From NCBI GenBank assembly GCA_002473385.1, contig DKTR01000061.1, positions 1 to 12,702 on the forward strand: a stretch of 12,702 bases of DNA, given 5' to 3'. The position numbers and the translations under genes are program-made. This document shows positions 6,036 to 12,702 of the stretch, piece by piece. Positions within the stretch are counted from its first letter, which is position 1. Each line of letters opens with the position of its first letter. Below the pieces are notes generated by a model, which ran no database searches, was not told the DNA's origin, and was given only the letters and a program-made list of their open reading frames with translations. This stretch comes from Lachnospiraceae bacterium UBA7225 (GTDB taxonomy: Bacteria; Bacillota; Clostridia; Lachnospirales; Lachnospiraceae).

Positions 6036-6070
6036 CGCAATAGTTTTAATTGTTGAAAAGGGAGCCGTGC

Positions 6071-6976
6071 ATGAAAAAAAATGATATAAAGAAAAAAACA
6101 GCGCCATTTCTGATTCTGCTGGCAGGCTGCCTGTGGGGAAGCATGGGAATTTTTGTGCGGACCTTAAATACATGGGGACTTGCAAGCTTTGAGATTGTGG
6201 CGCTGCGTTCTTTTGTAACGATGTGCTGTATGTTGCTGCTGCTGATTGTTTTTCAGAGAGCGTTTCTGAAAATCCGGCTGCGGGATATCTGGTGCTTTCT
6301 CGGTACCGGACTGTGCAGCATTGTATTTTTTAATTATTGTTATTTCCGCACGATCATGGAGACTTCAATGCCGGTAGCAGCCGTGCTTTTGTATACGGCA
6401 CCGGTGATGGTGGTGCTGATGTCGGCGGTGCTGTTTCACGAGAAAATTACGCCCGTAAAGATGGCAGCGCTGGTCTTGGTGGTTGCCGGCTGTGCGCTGG
6501 TGGCGGGCCTTGTGGGCAATGGTCATACGCTGACACTGATGGGACTGCTGGTCGGTCTCGGAGCCGGCTTTGGCTATGCACTGTATTCCATTTTTAGCCG
6601 CTATGCGCTGGAACGGGGGTATCATCCGCTGACAATTCTCTTTTATACGTTTACGTTTTCTTCCATTGGTGTACTGCCATTTGCGGATATGGGAGCCGTG
6701 TGGAAGGCAGTGACGGGGGACGCTGCCCATGCGGGCATAGCACTTGTATTCGGACTGGTAAGCACGGTGGTGCCGTATCTGGTATATACGACGGGACTGG
6801 CCCATGTGGAAAATGGCACGGCATCCATCCTGGCTTCTGTGGAGCCGGTGATGGCATCCTTTCTTGGTATCGTGCTGTTTGGGGATCGTGTGGACTTGTG
6901 GCAGGCGGCAGGCATGCTTCTGGTGTTTGCCTCTATTATTATCTGTAATTACAGGGGGATAAAATGCCGGAACTAG
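6071..6976 (+). CDS. DMT-superfamily (EamA-type) permease
   Basis: A 301-residue integral membrane protein with about ten hydrophobic segments, arranged as two EamA repeats (roughly 12-140 and 155-295). It opens with a short basic N terminus (MKKNDIKKK). The family signatures LAGCLWGSMGIFVR near the N terminus and ENGTASILASVEPVMASFLG in the second half are clear. EamA proteins export or import small metabolites such as amino acids, nucleosides or purines; the substrate here cannot be deduced. The ATG at 6071 follows AAGGGAG and is preferred over the upstream in-frame start at 6050, which lies too close to the promoter start point and lacks a ribosome site. Its last 13 bases overlap fpg, so the two are cotranscribed. 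Confidence 0.92.
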   Translation: MKKNDIKKKTAPFLILLAGCLWGSMGIFVRTLNTWGLASFEIVALRSFVTMCCMLLLLIVFQRAFLKIRLRDIWCFLGTGLCSIVFFNYCYFRTIMETSMPVAAVLLYTAPVMVVLMSAVLFHEKITPVKMAALVLVVAGCALVAGLVGNGHTLTLMGLLVGLGAGFGYALYSIFSRYALERGYHPLTILFYTFTFSSIGVLPFADMGAVWKAVTGDAAHAGIALVFGLVSTVVPYLVYTTGLAHVENGTASILASVEPVMASFLGIVLFGDRVDLWQAAGMLLVFASIIICNYRGIKCRN

Positions 6977-7788
6977 CGGAAGTGGAAATGATCAGGAGGG
7001 TGCTTGAGCCGCAGCTTGCCGGGAGAACAGTGGCAGGGCTGTCGGTTCTTCGCCCGGAGGTGGTGGCGCATCCACAGGCAGAGCAATTTGTGCAGGGTGT
7101 CTGCGGCGCGGTGATCGGGCATCTGTGCAGACGTGGAAAATATCTGCAGATCGTTTTTGAAAATGGATCGCAGGCGGTCGTGCACCTGCGCATGACAGGA
7201 CAGCTTCTGGTGGTGCCTGCCGGGACACCGCCGAAAAAATATACACATATTATTCTGTCTCTGGACGACGGCAGAGAGCTGCGGTTTATGGATATGAGGC
7301 GTTTTGGGAGATGGTGGTTCCTGCAAAAGGATGAGGAAGATACCTGTACCGGAATACCGGCGCTCGGACCGGAGCCGTTTGATGTGCAGCTGACGGCCGG
7401 ATATCTTTGCGGGAAGGCGGGCAGCAGCAGAAAATCGATCAAGGACTGGCTGCTCTGTCAGCAATTTGTCGCCGGAATCGGAAACATCTACTCGGACGAG
7501 ATTTTATTTGCCGCCGGCATTTATCCGGGACGCGAGGCACGGCTGCTGACACCGGAAGAGTGGGAGCGGCTGGCGGAGAAAATCCCGCGCACGATGCGGT
7601 TTTTTGTGGAGAAAAATGAGATATCCGCCGAGGATTATCTGAAGGGTGAGGGAAGGGATTACCGGAACACCCCATACCTGCAGGTGTATGGACACAAGGG
7701 GGCGCCATGCCCGAAATGTGGGGCGGCTCTGGCAGGCAGCCGGATCGCGGGGCGCAGCAGTGTTTACTGCGGGCAGTGCCAGAGGTGA
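6964..7788 (+). CDS. mutM: Formamidopyrimidine-DNA glycosylase (8-oxoguanine repair)
   Basis: Fpg/MutM removes 8-oxoguanine and formamidopyrimidines from DNA and nicks the abasic site (base excision repair). At 274 residues it is full length. Pro2 and Glu3, the catalytic N terminus, are present in MPELAEVE, which has Ala where PELPEVE is usual. The beta-clamp lysine is Lys59 in RRGKYL. The helix-two-turn-helix segment FVAGIGNIYSDEILFAAGI and the C-terminal zinc finger (Cys249, Cys252, Cys269, Cys272) with Arg264 are intact, so the enzyme should be active as Fpg and not as plant- or Nei-type variants. The start at 6964 is fixed because the mature N-terminal Pro is catalytic; GGGGGAT precedes it. 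It overlaps the permease by 13 bases and ends 7 bases before rluA. Confidence 0.95.
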   Translation: MPELAEVEMIRRVLEPQLAGRTVAGLSVLRPEVVAHPQAEQFVQGVCGAVIGHLCRRGKYLQIVFENGSQAVVHLRMTGQLLVVPAGTPPKKYTHIILSLDDGRELRFMDMRRFGRWWFLQKDEEDTCTGIPALGPEPFDVQLTAGYLCGKAGSSRKSIKDWLLCQQFVAGIGNIYSDEILFAAGIYPGREARLLTPEEWERLAEKIPRTMRFFVEKNEISAEDYLKGEGRDYRNTPYLQVYGHKGAPCPKCGAALAGSRIAGRSSVYCGQCQR

Positions 7789-7795
7789 ACAAAAT

Positions 7796-8725
7796 ATGAA
7801 GCGGGTACTGACATATCAGATAGAAGAGAAGTGGGAAGGAGAGAGTACTGCCGCATATTTGCGCGCGCAGGGCTTTTCCCGCCATATTCTGACACATTTA
7901 AAACAGACGGAAAACGGAATCTGCCGGAATGGGCAGCAGGTTCGCCCATCGGAACGGCTGCTGTCCGGCGATGAATTGACGGTGACGCTTCTGGAGGAGC
8001 AGCCCTCGGAAAATATTGTCCAGGTGCCGATGGAGCTGGATATTGTCTATGAGGACGAGGATCTGCTGGTGATCAACAAGTCTGCCGATGTGCCGGTTCA
8101 TCCCTCCATCCACAATTTTGATAACACGCTGGCGAACGGTCTGGCGTATTATTACGGGAGTCGCGGGGAGGCATTCGTTTACCGCTGCATCACGCGGCTG
8201 GACCGGGATACCACCGGGCTTTTGATCGTCGCCAAAAATATGCTCAGCGGCGCGCTTTTGTCTGAGATGGGAAAGCGCCGGGAAATTCACCGGGAATATC
8301 TGGCGATTGTGACGGGAAAGACGGAAGCGGAGGGGACGATAGATGCCCCGATCGCGCGAAAAGAAGACTCTGTGCTGGAGCGCTGCGTGGATTATGTGCA
8401 TGGGGAGCGCGCTGTCACACATTACCGGACACTGGAATACAGGGACGGATATTCACTGGTACGTCTGAAGCTGGAAACTGGGCGCACGCATCAGATCCGC
8501 GTGCACATGAAGCATATCGGGCATCCTCTGACAGGGGATTTCCTGTACAATCCTGATTACCGGCTGTTGCCGCACCAGGCGCTGCACTCCTGTTACCTGG
8601 CTTTTTTGCATCCGGTCACAGGCAAGAGGATGGAGTTTACGTCACAGCCGCCCTGGATGGCGCTGTGGGAAAGGAGAGCTGAAAATGGGGGAAAAGAGAG
8701 CGAGAGTAGTCATTGTTCCGTGTGA
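7796..8725 (+). CDS. RluA-family pseudouridine synthase
   Basis: A 309-residue RNA-modifying enzyme that isomerises uridine to pseudouridine, most likely in rRNA or tRNA. The N terminus has an S4-like RNA-binding region (about 14-75, FSRHILTHLKQTENGICRNG). The catalytic domain carries RLDRDTTGLLIVAK with catalytic Asp136, followed by REIHREYLAIV and the RTHQIRVHMKHIGHPLTGD segment typical of the family. It is closest in style to RluD/RluC-type proteins, but the exact target cannot be told. The ATG at 7796 has AGAGGTGA ahead of it; longer forms starting at 7646 would run far into fpg in another frame and are unlikely. The last 41 bases overlap the next gene, and the residues they encode (polar, after AENGG) do not look like a conserved domain. 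Confidence 0.93.
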   Translation: MKRVLTYQIEEKWEGESTAAYLRAQGFSRHILTHLKQTENGICRNGQQVRPSERLLSGDELTVTLLEEQPSENIVQVPMELDIVYEDEDLLVINKSADVPVHPSIHNFDNTLANGLAYYYGSRGEAFVYRCITRLDRDTTGLLIVAKNMLSGALLSEMGKRREIHREYLAIVTGKTEAEGTIDAPIARKEDSVLERCVDYVHGERAVTHYRTLEYRDGYSLVRLKLETGRTHQIRVHMKHIGHPLTGDFLYNPDYRLLPHQALHSCYLAFLHPVTGKRMEFTSQPPWMALWERRAENGGKESESSHCSV

Positions 8726-9956
8726 TTCCTATGAGGAGGAAAAGGTGTACTGCGCGATGCGCACCGGCATTGATCTGCTGGGCGGTATCGGGAAATTTGC
8801 ATCACCGCAGGAGAAGATTCTGGTAAAGCCGAATTTTCTCTCCGCTGCGCTGCCGGAAAAGGCCGTGACAACGCATCCGGCGGTGATAAAGGCAATGCTG
8901 CGCATTCTGTCTGAGGCGGGCTGTACCGAGGTGAAATACGGCGATTCACCGGGGCATGGCTCCTGCGCGGGAGCGGCGGCAAAAATCGGGCTGACACCGG
9001 AGAATACCTTTGGCGCCGGGCTGGCAGATATGTCAGAGGAGGTGCTTACGACGTTCCCGGAGGGATTGACGGCGCAGGAGTTTTATTTTGCTAAAGAGGT
9101 GACGGAGGCGGACGCTATTATCAGTCTCTGTAAAATGAAAACGCATGCCCTGGAGCGGATTACCGGAGCTGTGAAAAATGTCTACGGACTGATCTGCGGT
9201 TACCGCAAGGCAGCAGGGCATGTAAAATATCCAAATGCCAGTGTGTTTGCACGCATGCTTGCCGATATTCACCGCTGTGTAAAGCCGCGTCTTCATATTA
9301 TGGACGGGATTGTTGCCATGGAAGGAAACGGACCGGGATCGGGCGATCCGGTATCCATGAAGGTACTGTTATTTTCGGAAGATCCGGTAGCGCTTGACAC
9401 GGTGTTCTGTACGCTGGTGTATCTCGATCCGGAGCTGGTGCCGACCAACATACAGGGTGAAGCGATGGGAATCGGGACATATCACAGAAGCCGGATCGAA
9501 GTGGTGACGCCTGCGGAAGCGCCAGTCACAAATCATGGTGGAACGGATGCGGACCACGTTAGGACGGATGCGGACTATGGCGAAACAGATGCGGACCATG
9601 GCGGAACAGATGCGGGTCACGCCGGGCGCAGTTTTGAGCGCCTGAACGGGGCGGCTCTGCGGGAGCGCTATGGGAACCGGCAGTTCCGGGTGGACCGAAA
9701 GGGGACAAAGCGGACATTCCTTTTGCGCTATTCAGATTTTATGACGTCGCTGGCAAAACGCCCGCGGATCGACAAGGATCTCTGTATCAGGTGCGGTGTC
9801 TGTGTGGAGCACTGTCCGGTGCCGGGGAAAGCGGTGAGCTTCAAAAACGGCAGAGATGAGCCGCCGGTATACGATTATAAAAAGTGCATCCGCTGCTACT
9901 GCTGCCAGGAAATGTGCCCCAGACATGCAATCACGGCAGGCAGACGGAAGGAATAG
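8685..9956 (+). CDS. DUF362 protein with C-terminal 2[4Fe-4S] ferredoxin domain
   Basis: The 423-residue protein has an N-terminal DUF362 domain (about 5-280: VKPNFLSAALPEKAVTTHP, YGDSPGHGS, KMKTHALERITGAVKNVYG, MDGIVAMEGNGPGSGDP) and a C-terminal bacterial ferredoxin domain with two complete cluster motifs, Cys367/370/373/377 and Cys401/404/407/411. The two parts are joined by an unusual stretch (residues 285-312) of four seven-residue repeats. DUF362 proteins are widespread in anaerobes and their reaction is not established to my knowledge; a cytoplasmic iron-sulfur electron-transfer or reductase role is inference. No signal peptide is visible. AAGGAG precedes the ATG, and the start lies within rluA. 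It probably closes the operon that starts with the DMT permease. Confidence 0.93.
   Translation: MGEKRARVVIVPCDSYEEEKVYCAMRTGIDLLGGIGKFASPQEKILVKPNFLSAALPEKAVTTHPAVIKAMLRILSEAGCTEVKYGDSPGHGSCAGAAAKIGLTPENTFGAGLADMSEEVLTTFPEGLTAQEFYFAKEVTEADAIISLCKMKTHALERITGAVKNVYGLICGYRKAAGHVKYPNASVFARMLADIHRCVKPRLHIMDGIVAMEGNGPGSGDPVSMKVLLFSEDPVALDTVFCTLVYLDPELVPTNIQGEAMGIGTYHRSRIEVVTPAEAPVTNHGGTDADHVRTDADYGETDADHGGTDAGHAGRSFERLNGAALRERYGNRQFRVDRKGTKRTFLLRYSDFMTSLAKRPRIDKDLCIRCGVCVEHCPVPGKAVSFKNGRDEPPVYDYKKCIRCYCCQEMCPRHAITAGRRKE
9537..9620 (+). repeat. Four tandem 21-bp repeats in the DUF362 linker
   Basis: Four in-frame units of 21 bases encode GGTDADH, VRTDADY, GETDADH and GGTDAGH. The core ACRGATGCGG is shared at the DNA level in all four copies. 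The block lies exactly between the DUF362 and ferredoxin domains. Confidence 0.88.
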
Positions 9957-9966
9957 TCCTTTTTAT
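9948..9966 (+). terminator. Weak possible terminator after the DUF362 gene
   Basis: AAGGA (9948-9952) and TCCTT (9957-9961) form a 5-bp stem around ATAG with several T following. It overlaps the stop codon and is short, so termination would be partial at best. Confidence 0.3.
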
Positions 9967-9971
9967 AGAAT

Positions 9972-10026
9972 CTTTAGAATATTTTAGAAACAGTTGATTG
10001 CGCTTTGGAGGGGAAAAGCTTATACT
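9972..10026 (+). promoter_or_regulatory. Predicted promoter with AT-rich upstream element
   Basis: TTGCGC (9998-10003), a 17-base spacer and TATACT (10021-10026) fit a sigma-A promoter for the small membrane protein. The A/T tract TTTAGAATATTTTAGAAA (9972-9989) lies where an UP element would sit. The -35 is a moderate match. Confidence 0.55.
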
Positions 10027-10049
10027 GGGTTGTGTGATTAAGGAAAAAA

Positions 10050-10064
10050 CGGCAGGATCTGCCG
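10050..10064 (+). repeat. Small hairpin in the leader of the zinc-ribbon gene
   Basis: CGGCAG (10050-10055) and CTGCCG (10059-10064) form a perfect 6-bp stem with loop GAT, six bases before the GGAGGGAG ribosome site. It could affect translation initiation or mRNA stability. It is too short to call a terminator and has no T run. Confidence 0.45.
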
Positions 10065-10083
10065 CAGTCTGGAGGGAGTTTTT

Positions 10084-10488
10084 TTGAAAGGTTTGAAGGA
10101 TAAGCTATATCAGTTTATGCAGGGCAGAAACGGGATCGACGAGATGGGGATGGTTCTTATCTGGACATCTCTCATCATTTTAATTATCGGCACATTGCTG
10201 GATGGGTTTCTTTTGTCGGTGATTGCGTTTGCCTTGCTGGTGTATTCATATTTCCGGGTGTTTTCCAGAAATCTGGGGGCACGGCAGGCGGAAAACCAGC
10301 GCTATCTTGCACAGCGGGAGCGGCTCCGCTTCAAGCTTCAGAGTTTAAAGGTGCGCCTCGGACTGCATAAAACGCATAAATATCTCAAATGCAAAAAGTG
10401 CGGAAAGAAAATGCGTGTGCCACGCGGCAAAGGGAAAATCGAAGTTACCTGCCCGCACTGCGGCGAAAAATTTATTACCAGATCCTAG
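10084..10488 (+). CDS. Small membrane protein with C-terminal zinc ribbon
   Basis: The 134-residue product starts at a TTG codon. That start is chosen because GGAGGGAG (10071-10078) lies five bases upstream and no nearby ATG in frame is as well placed. Residues about 20-60 hold two hydrophobic segments (GMVLIWTSLIILIIGTLL and FLLSVIAFALLVYSYF). A basic, coiled stretch follows (ARQAENQRYLAQRERLRFKLQSLKVRL), and then a zinc ribbon with CKKCG and CPHCG knuckles. The likely picture is a membrane-anchored protein whose ribbon faces the cytosol, but topology and partner are inference. I recognise no named family. It is a separate transcription unit with its own promoter and terminator, next to the convergent glyA. 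Confidence 0.87.
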   Translation: MKGLKDKLYQFMQGRNGIDEMGMVLIWTSLIILIIGTLLDGFLLSVIAFALLVYSYFRVFSRNLGARQAENQRYLAQRERLRFKLQSLKVRLGLHKTHKYLKCKKCGKKMRVPRGKGKIEVTCPHCGEKFITRS

Positions 10489-10500
10489 AAAAAATGGAAG

Positions 10501-10536
10501 CCCCCGGATGCGGTAAGCGTGCCGGGGGATTTTTTT
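10501..10536 (+). terminator. Rho-independent terminator between the zinc-ribbon gene and glyA
   Basis: CCCCCGG (10501-10507) and CCGGGGG (10522-10528) form a GC-rich 7-bp stem, followed by A and seven T. It serves the plus-strand gene. For minus-strand glyA the hairpin is followed on that strand by CTTCCA and then six T, so it may also stop glyA transcripts less efficiently. Confidence 0.9.
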
Positions 10537-10563
10537 CCGGTAAAAGTAATTCCGAAGTAATTT

Positions 10564-11802
10564 TTATGCGTTCAGCGGATATTTATCTGTCAGCTCTTTG
10601 ACGATCGCAATTGCTTTTTCTTTATTGTCGGCGCTTGCAATCATCAGTGAAATTGCCTCGGCGATCTTGTCCATATCTTCTTCATTCATGCCGCGGGAGG
10701 TAACTGCCGCAGTTCCGAGACGGACACCGCTGGTAACGAACGGAGATTCCGGGTCATTCGGAACGGCATTTTTGTTGCAGGTGATATTTGCTTCATCGAG
10801 CAGTTTTTCCATCGCTTTTCCGGTGATTCCGGTGCCGCGCAGGTCAACCAGCATCAGATGATTGTCGGTGCCGCCGGACACGATATGAATGCCGCGGCTC
10901 ATAAGACCGGCGCAGAGTGCCTTGGAATTTTTCACGATATTTTCCTGGTATACTTTATATTCCGGCTGCAAAGCTTCTTTGAAGCAGACTGCCTTTGCCG
11001 CGATCACATGCATCAGCGGACCGCCCTGGATGCCCGGGAATACCGCTTTGTTGAAATTGAACTGCTTTGCGATTTCGTTGCTGCTCATAATCATGCCGCC
11101 TCTCGGACCGCGCAGCGTTTTGTGCGTGGTGGTTGTGGTGACATGCGCATAGGGAATCGGACTCGGATGTACACCTGCAGCGACAAGTCCGGCAATGTGT
11201 GCGATATCGACCATCAAGTATGCTCCCACTTCATCTGCGATTTCACGGAAGCGCTTAAAGTCGATGATACGGGCATATGCACTTGCGCCTGCCACGATCA
11301 GCTTTGGCTTTGCTTCGAGCGCGATTCTGCGCACTTCCTCATAGTCGATCACGCCGTCATCGTTTACACCGTACGGTACAATGTTAAAATAAGCGCCTGA
11401 GAAATTGGCAGGGCTTCCGTGGGACAGGTGTCCGCCGTGCGCAAGGTTCATGCCCATAACAGTGTCGCCCGGCTTCAGCATAGCGAAAAAGACTGCCATG
11501 TTTGCCTGTGCGCCGGAGTGCGGCTGTACGTTGACATATTCGCAGCCAAACAGTTTGCAGGCACGCTCTTTGGCAAGTTCTTCCACGATGTCGACGCATT
11601 CGCAGCCGCCATAGTAGCGCTTTCCGGGGTAGCCTTCCGCATATTTATTGGTAAGCGGGCTTCCCATTGCCGCCATAACGGCTTTGCTCACCCAGTTTTC
11701 TGAAGCAATCAGTTCAATGTGGGAATTCTGGCGGTCGATTTCCTGCCGGATGGCAGAAGCAACCTCGCTGTCCACTGCTTGGATCTCGTCAAATGAATAC
11801 AT
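10564..11802 (-). CDS. glyA: Serine hydroxymethyltransferase
   Basis: GlyA is a PLP enzyme that interconverts serine and glycine while loading the one-carbon unit onto tetrahydrofolate, feeding purine, thymidylate and methionine synthesis in the cytosol. The 412 residues cover the whole family length. The N-terminal HIELIASENWVS, the NKYAEGYPGKRYYGG loop, QPHSGAQAN, MVDIAHIAGLVAAG (Asp199) and the PLP lysine Lys228 in TTTTTHKTLRGPRGG are all intact. The start ATG (11800-11802) is preceded on the minus strand by AGGAGGA at good spacing. It is the only minus-strand gene in the window and is transcribed from its own strong promoter; no folate, glycine or purine riboswitch-like leader fits in the short upstream space. 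Confidence 0.98.
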   Translation of the reverse strand: MYSFDEIQAVDSEVASAIRQEIDRQNSHIELIASENWVSKAVMAAMGSPLTNKYAEGYPGKRYYGGCECVDIVEELAKERACKLFGCEYVNVQPHSGAQANMAVFFAMLKPGDTVMGMNLAHGGHLSHGSPANFSGAYFNIVPYGVNDDGVIDYEEVRRIALEAKPKLIVAGASAYARIIDFKRFREIADEVGAYLMVDIAHIAGLVAAGVHPSPIPYAHVTTTTTHKTLRGPRGGMIMSSNEIAKQFNFNKAVFPGIQGGPLMHVIAAKAVCFKEALQPEYKVYQENIVKNSKALCAGLMSRGIHIVSGGTDNHLMLVDLRGTGITGKAMEKLLDEANITCNKNAVPNDPESPFVTSGVRLGTAAVTSRGMNEEDMDKIAEAISLMIASADNKEKAIAIVKELTDKYPLNA

Positions 11803-11838
11803 ATTTATTTTCCTCCTAAAAGTGTGGTGCTTCTCGCT

Positions 11839-11866
11839 ATTATATCACAAATTTCACTTGTGTCAA
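11839..11866 (-). promoter_or_regulatory. Strong promoter of glyA
   Basis: On the minus strand a perfect TTGACA (11861-11866) and a perfect TATAAT (11839-11844) are separated by 16 bases, and TGA precedes the -10. Within the spacer CACAA and TTGTG are inverted arms 7 bases apart (11846-11862), a possible operator. The leader is roughly 30 bases. Confidence 0.9.
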
Positions 11867-11921
11867 CCGGAAAAAGACAAACATCCGCGTGAGACAAACA
11901 GAGTAAACAGGAAGGTTTATG

Positions 11922-11950
11922 TTGCAGTATGTACAGGACTCGGATATAAT
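11922..11950 (+). promoter_or_regulatory. Promoter of the PAP2 phosphatase gene
   Basis: TTGCAG (11922-11927), 17 bases, then a perfect TATAAT (11945-11950). It is divergent from the glyA promoter, with about 55 bases between the two -35 boxes. The leader is about 70 bases and ends in a GGGAGGA ribosome site. Confidence 0.82.
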
Positions 11951-12027
11951 ATGCATAAGCCGGGGACAGATGGACATAAAATACATGTCTCATTTGCCGG
12001 GCAACTCATAATATAAGGGAGGATTTT

Positions 12028-12564
12028 ATGACCTGGGAATTTTCTTTTTTAGATGCACTCCAGAATCTGCATACGCCGCTTTTAGACAGTTTTTTTACAA
12101 CGATTACCTGGTTTGGCAGGGATTTCTGGATCATGCTTGGCATTTTTTTGCTGTTTTTCCGTAAAACGCGGGTGTGCGGCATCTGTGTGCTGTTCAGCTT
12201 AATTGTGGGAGCGCTGATTACAAATGTGACAATCAAGCCACTGATGGGGCGGGAGCGTCCGTGCTGGATTAATGATGCAGTACAGCTGCTCGTCTCAAAT
12301 CCGCGCGATTATTCCTTCCCGTCCGGGCATTCGCAGGCTTCCTTTGTGTCCGCAATGGCAGTCTTCCAGAACCATAAAAAATGGGGGATCGCGGCGTTCA
12401 TTTTTGCAGCGCTTATCTCCTTCTCAAGATTATACCTCTACGTACATTTTCCTACCGACGTAGCAGCGGGAATCCTTATCGGGCTGGTTGTCGGTTACTT
12501 CACCAGCCGGTTTGTGAAGGGCTGGATACAGAAGCATCCGGCGGCGCAGAGATATCTGATGTGA
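12028..12564 (+). CDS. PAP2-family membrane phosphatase
   Basis: A 178-residue integral membrane protein of the type 2 phosphatidic acid phosphatase family. The three active-site motifs are complete: KX6RP (Lys70 to Pro78, KPLMGRERP), PSGH (98-101) and SRX5HX3D (Ser133, Arg134, His140, Asp144), with His140 the expected nucleophile. Hydrophobic segments near 33-45, 50-68, 105-132 and 144-162 fit the usual multi-span topology with the active site outside. Substrates in this family include undecaprenyl diphosphate, phosphatidic acid and phosphatidylglycerol phosphate; recycling of the cell-wall lipid carrier (BcrC-like) is possible but unproven. The ATG at 12028 follows AAGGGAGGA. It has its own promoter and terminator and no obvious partner gene. 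Confidence 0.93.
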   Translation: MTWEFSFLDALQNLHTPLLDSFFTTITWFGRDFWIMLGIFLLFFRKTRVCGICVLFSLIVGALITNVTIKPLMGRERPCWINDAVQLLVSNPRDYSFPSGHSQASFVSAMAVFQNHKKWGIAAFIFAALISFSRLYLYVHFPTDVAAGILIGLVVGYFTSRFVKGWIQKHPAAQRYLM

Positions 12565-12661
12565 TGTTGTGATCCTGTCACTTGTTACGAAGTGTCTTAT
12601 GCTGCATCTGTGATATACACAACAATATATTTCCAACTGTGCGGTTGCAATATTTTCTTAG

Positions 12662-12691
12662 AGACAACGGGTACGCTCCTGTTGTCTTTTT
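12662..12691 (+). terminator. Rho-independent terminator downstream of the PAP2 gene
   Basis: AGACAACGGG (12662-12671) pairs with CCTGTTGTCT (12678-12687) over ten positions with one G-T, followed by T run 12687-12691. It lies about 100 bases after the stop codon; the stretch 12565-12661 between them shows no gene, only a small hairpin (CACTT/AAGTG) of no clear role. Confidence 0.88.
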
Positions 12692-12702
12692 CATTTGCTG
12701 AA

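Noticed and set aside
10543..10562. Direct repeat AAGTAATT-CCG-AAGTAATT just past the glyA stop codon
   Set aside because: Only eight bases per copy in an AT-rich stretch, with no inverted structure; chance is a fair explanation.

Overview
The window looks like an ordinary chromosomal segment from a Clostridia-type Firmicute, most probably a Lachnospiraceae member of medium GC. I infer this from the cysS-mrnC-rlmB gene order, the AGGAGG-type ribosome binding sites, TTGACA/TATAAT promoters, tRNA genes without an encoded CCA end, and the protein sequences themselves. The family assignment is a judgement from sequence feel, not a database result. I see no insertion sequence, phage gene, integrase, CRISPR array or toxin-antitoxin pair.

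Layout. Bases 1-290 hold the 3' part of a tRNA-Met, two tandem hairpin terminators, a short inverted repeat and a promoter. A small lipoprotein gene with a low-complexity Ala/Glu/Thr/Pro tail follows (291-548) with its own terminator. Bases 738-5291 form a co-oriented housekeeping block: ispF (isoprenoid synthesis, with an odd Cys-rich tail), an Eis-like acetyltransferase, then cysS, mrnC and rlmB from a consensus promoter. The last three overlap and join tRNA charging, 23S rRNA end maturation and rRNA methylation. A VOC-fold protein follows (5344-5724). A tRNA-Thr(GGT) with its own promoter and terminator sits at 5897-5969, behind three imperfect direct repeats.

Bases 6071-9956 are a second tightly packed block: a DMT-family permease, a formamidopyrimidine-DNA glycosylase (Fpg/MutM), an RluA-type pseudouridine synthase and a DUF362 protein with a 2[4Fe-4S] ferredoxin tail. 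All junctions overlap or nearly touch, so a single transcript is likely. A small membrane protein with a C-terminal zinc ribbon (10084-10488, TTG start) has its own promoter and terminator. glyA is the only minus-strand gene (10564-11802). It is divergent from a PAP2-family phosphatase (12028-12564), and both start from near-consensus promoters in the shared 225-base gap. The window closes with a terminator.

I did not find a convincing undescribed multi-gene system. The observations most worth following are the CX2CX2CX2C tail on IspF, the placement of an Eis-like GNAT protein between ispF and cysS, the in-frame tandem repeats in the lipoprotein and in the DUF362 linker, the atypical tRNA-Thr (C at position 55 and a D-stem mismatch), and the direct repeats upstream of it.
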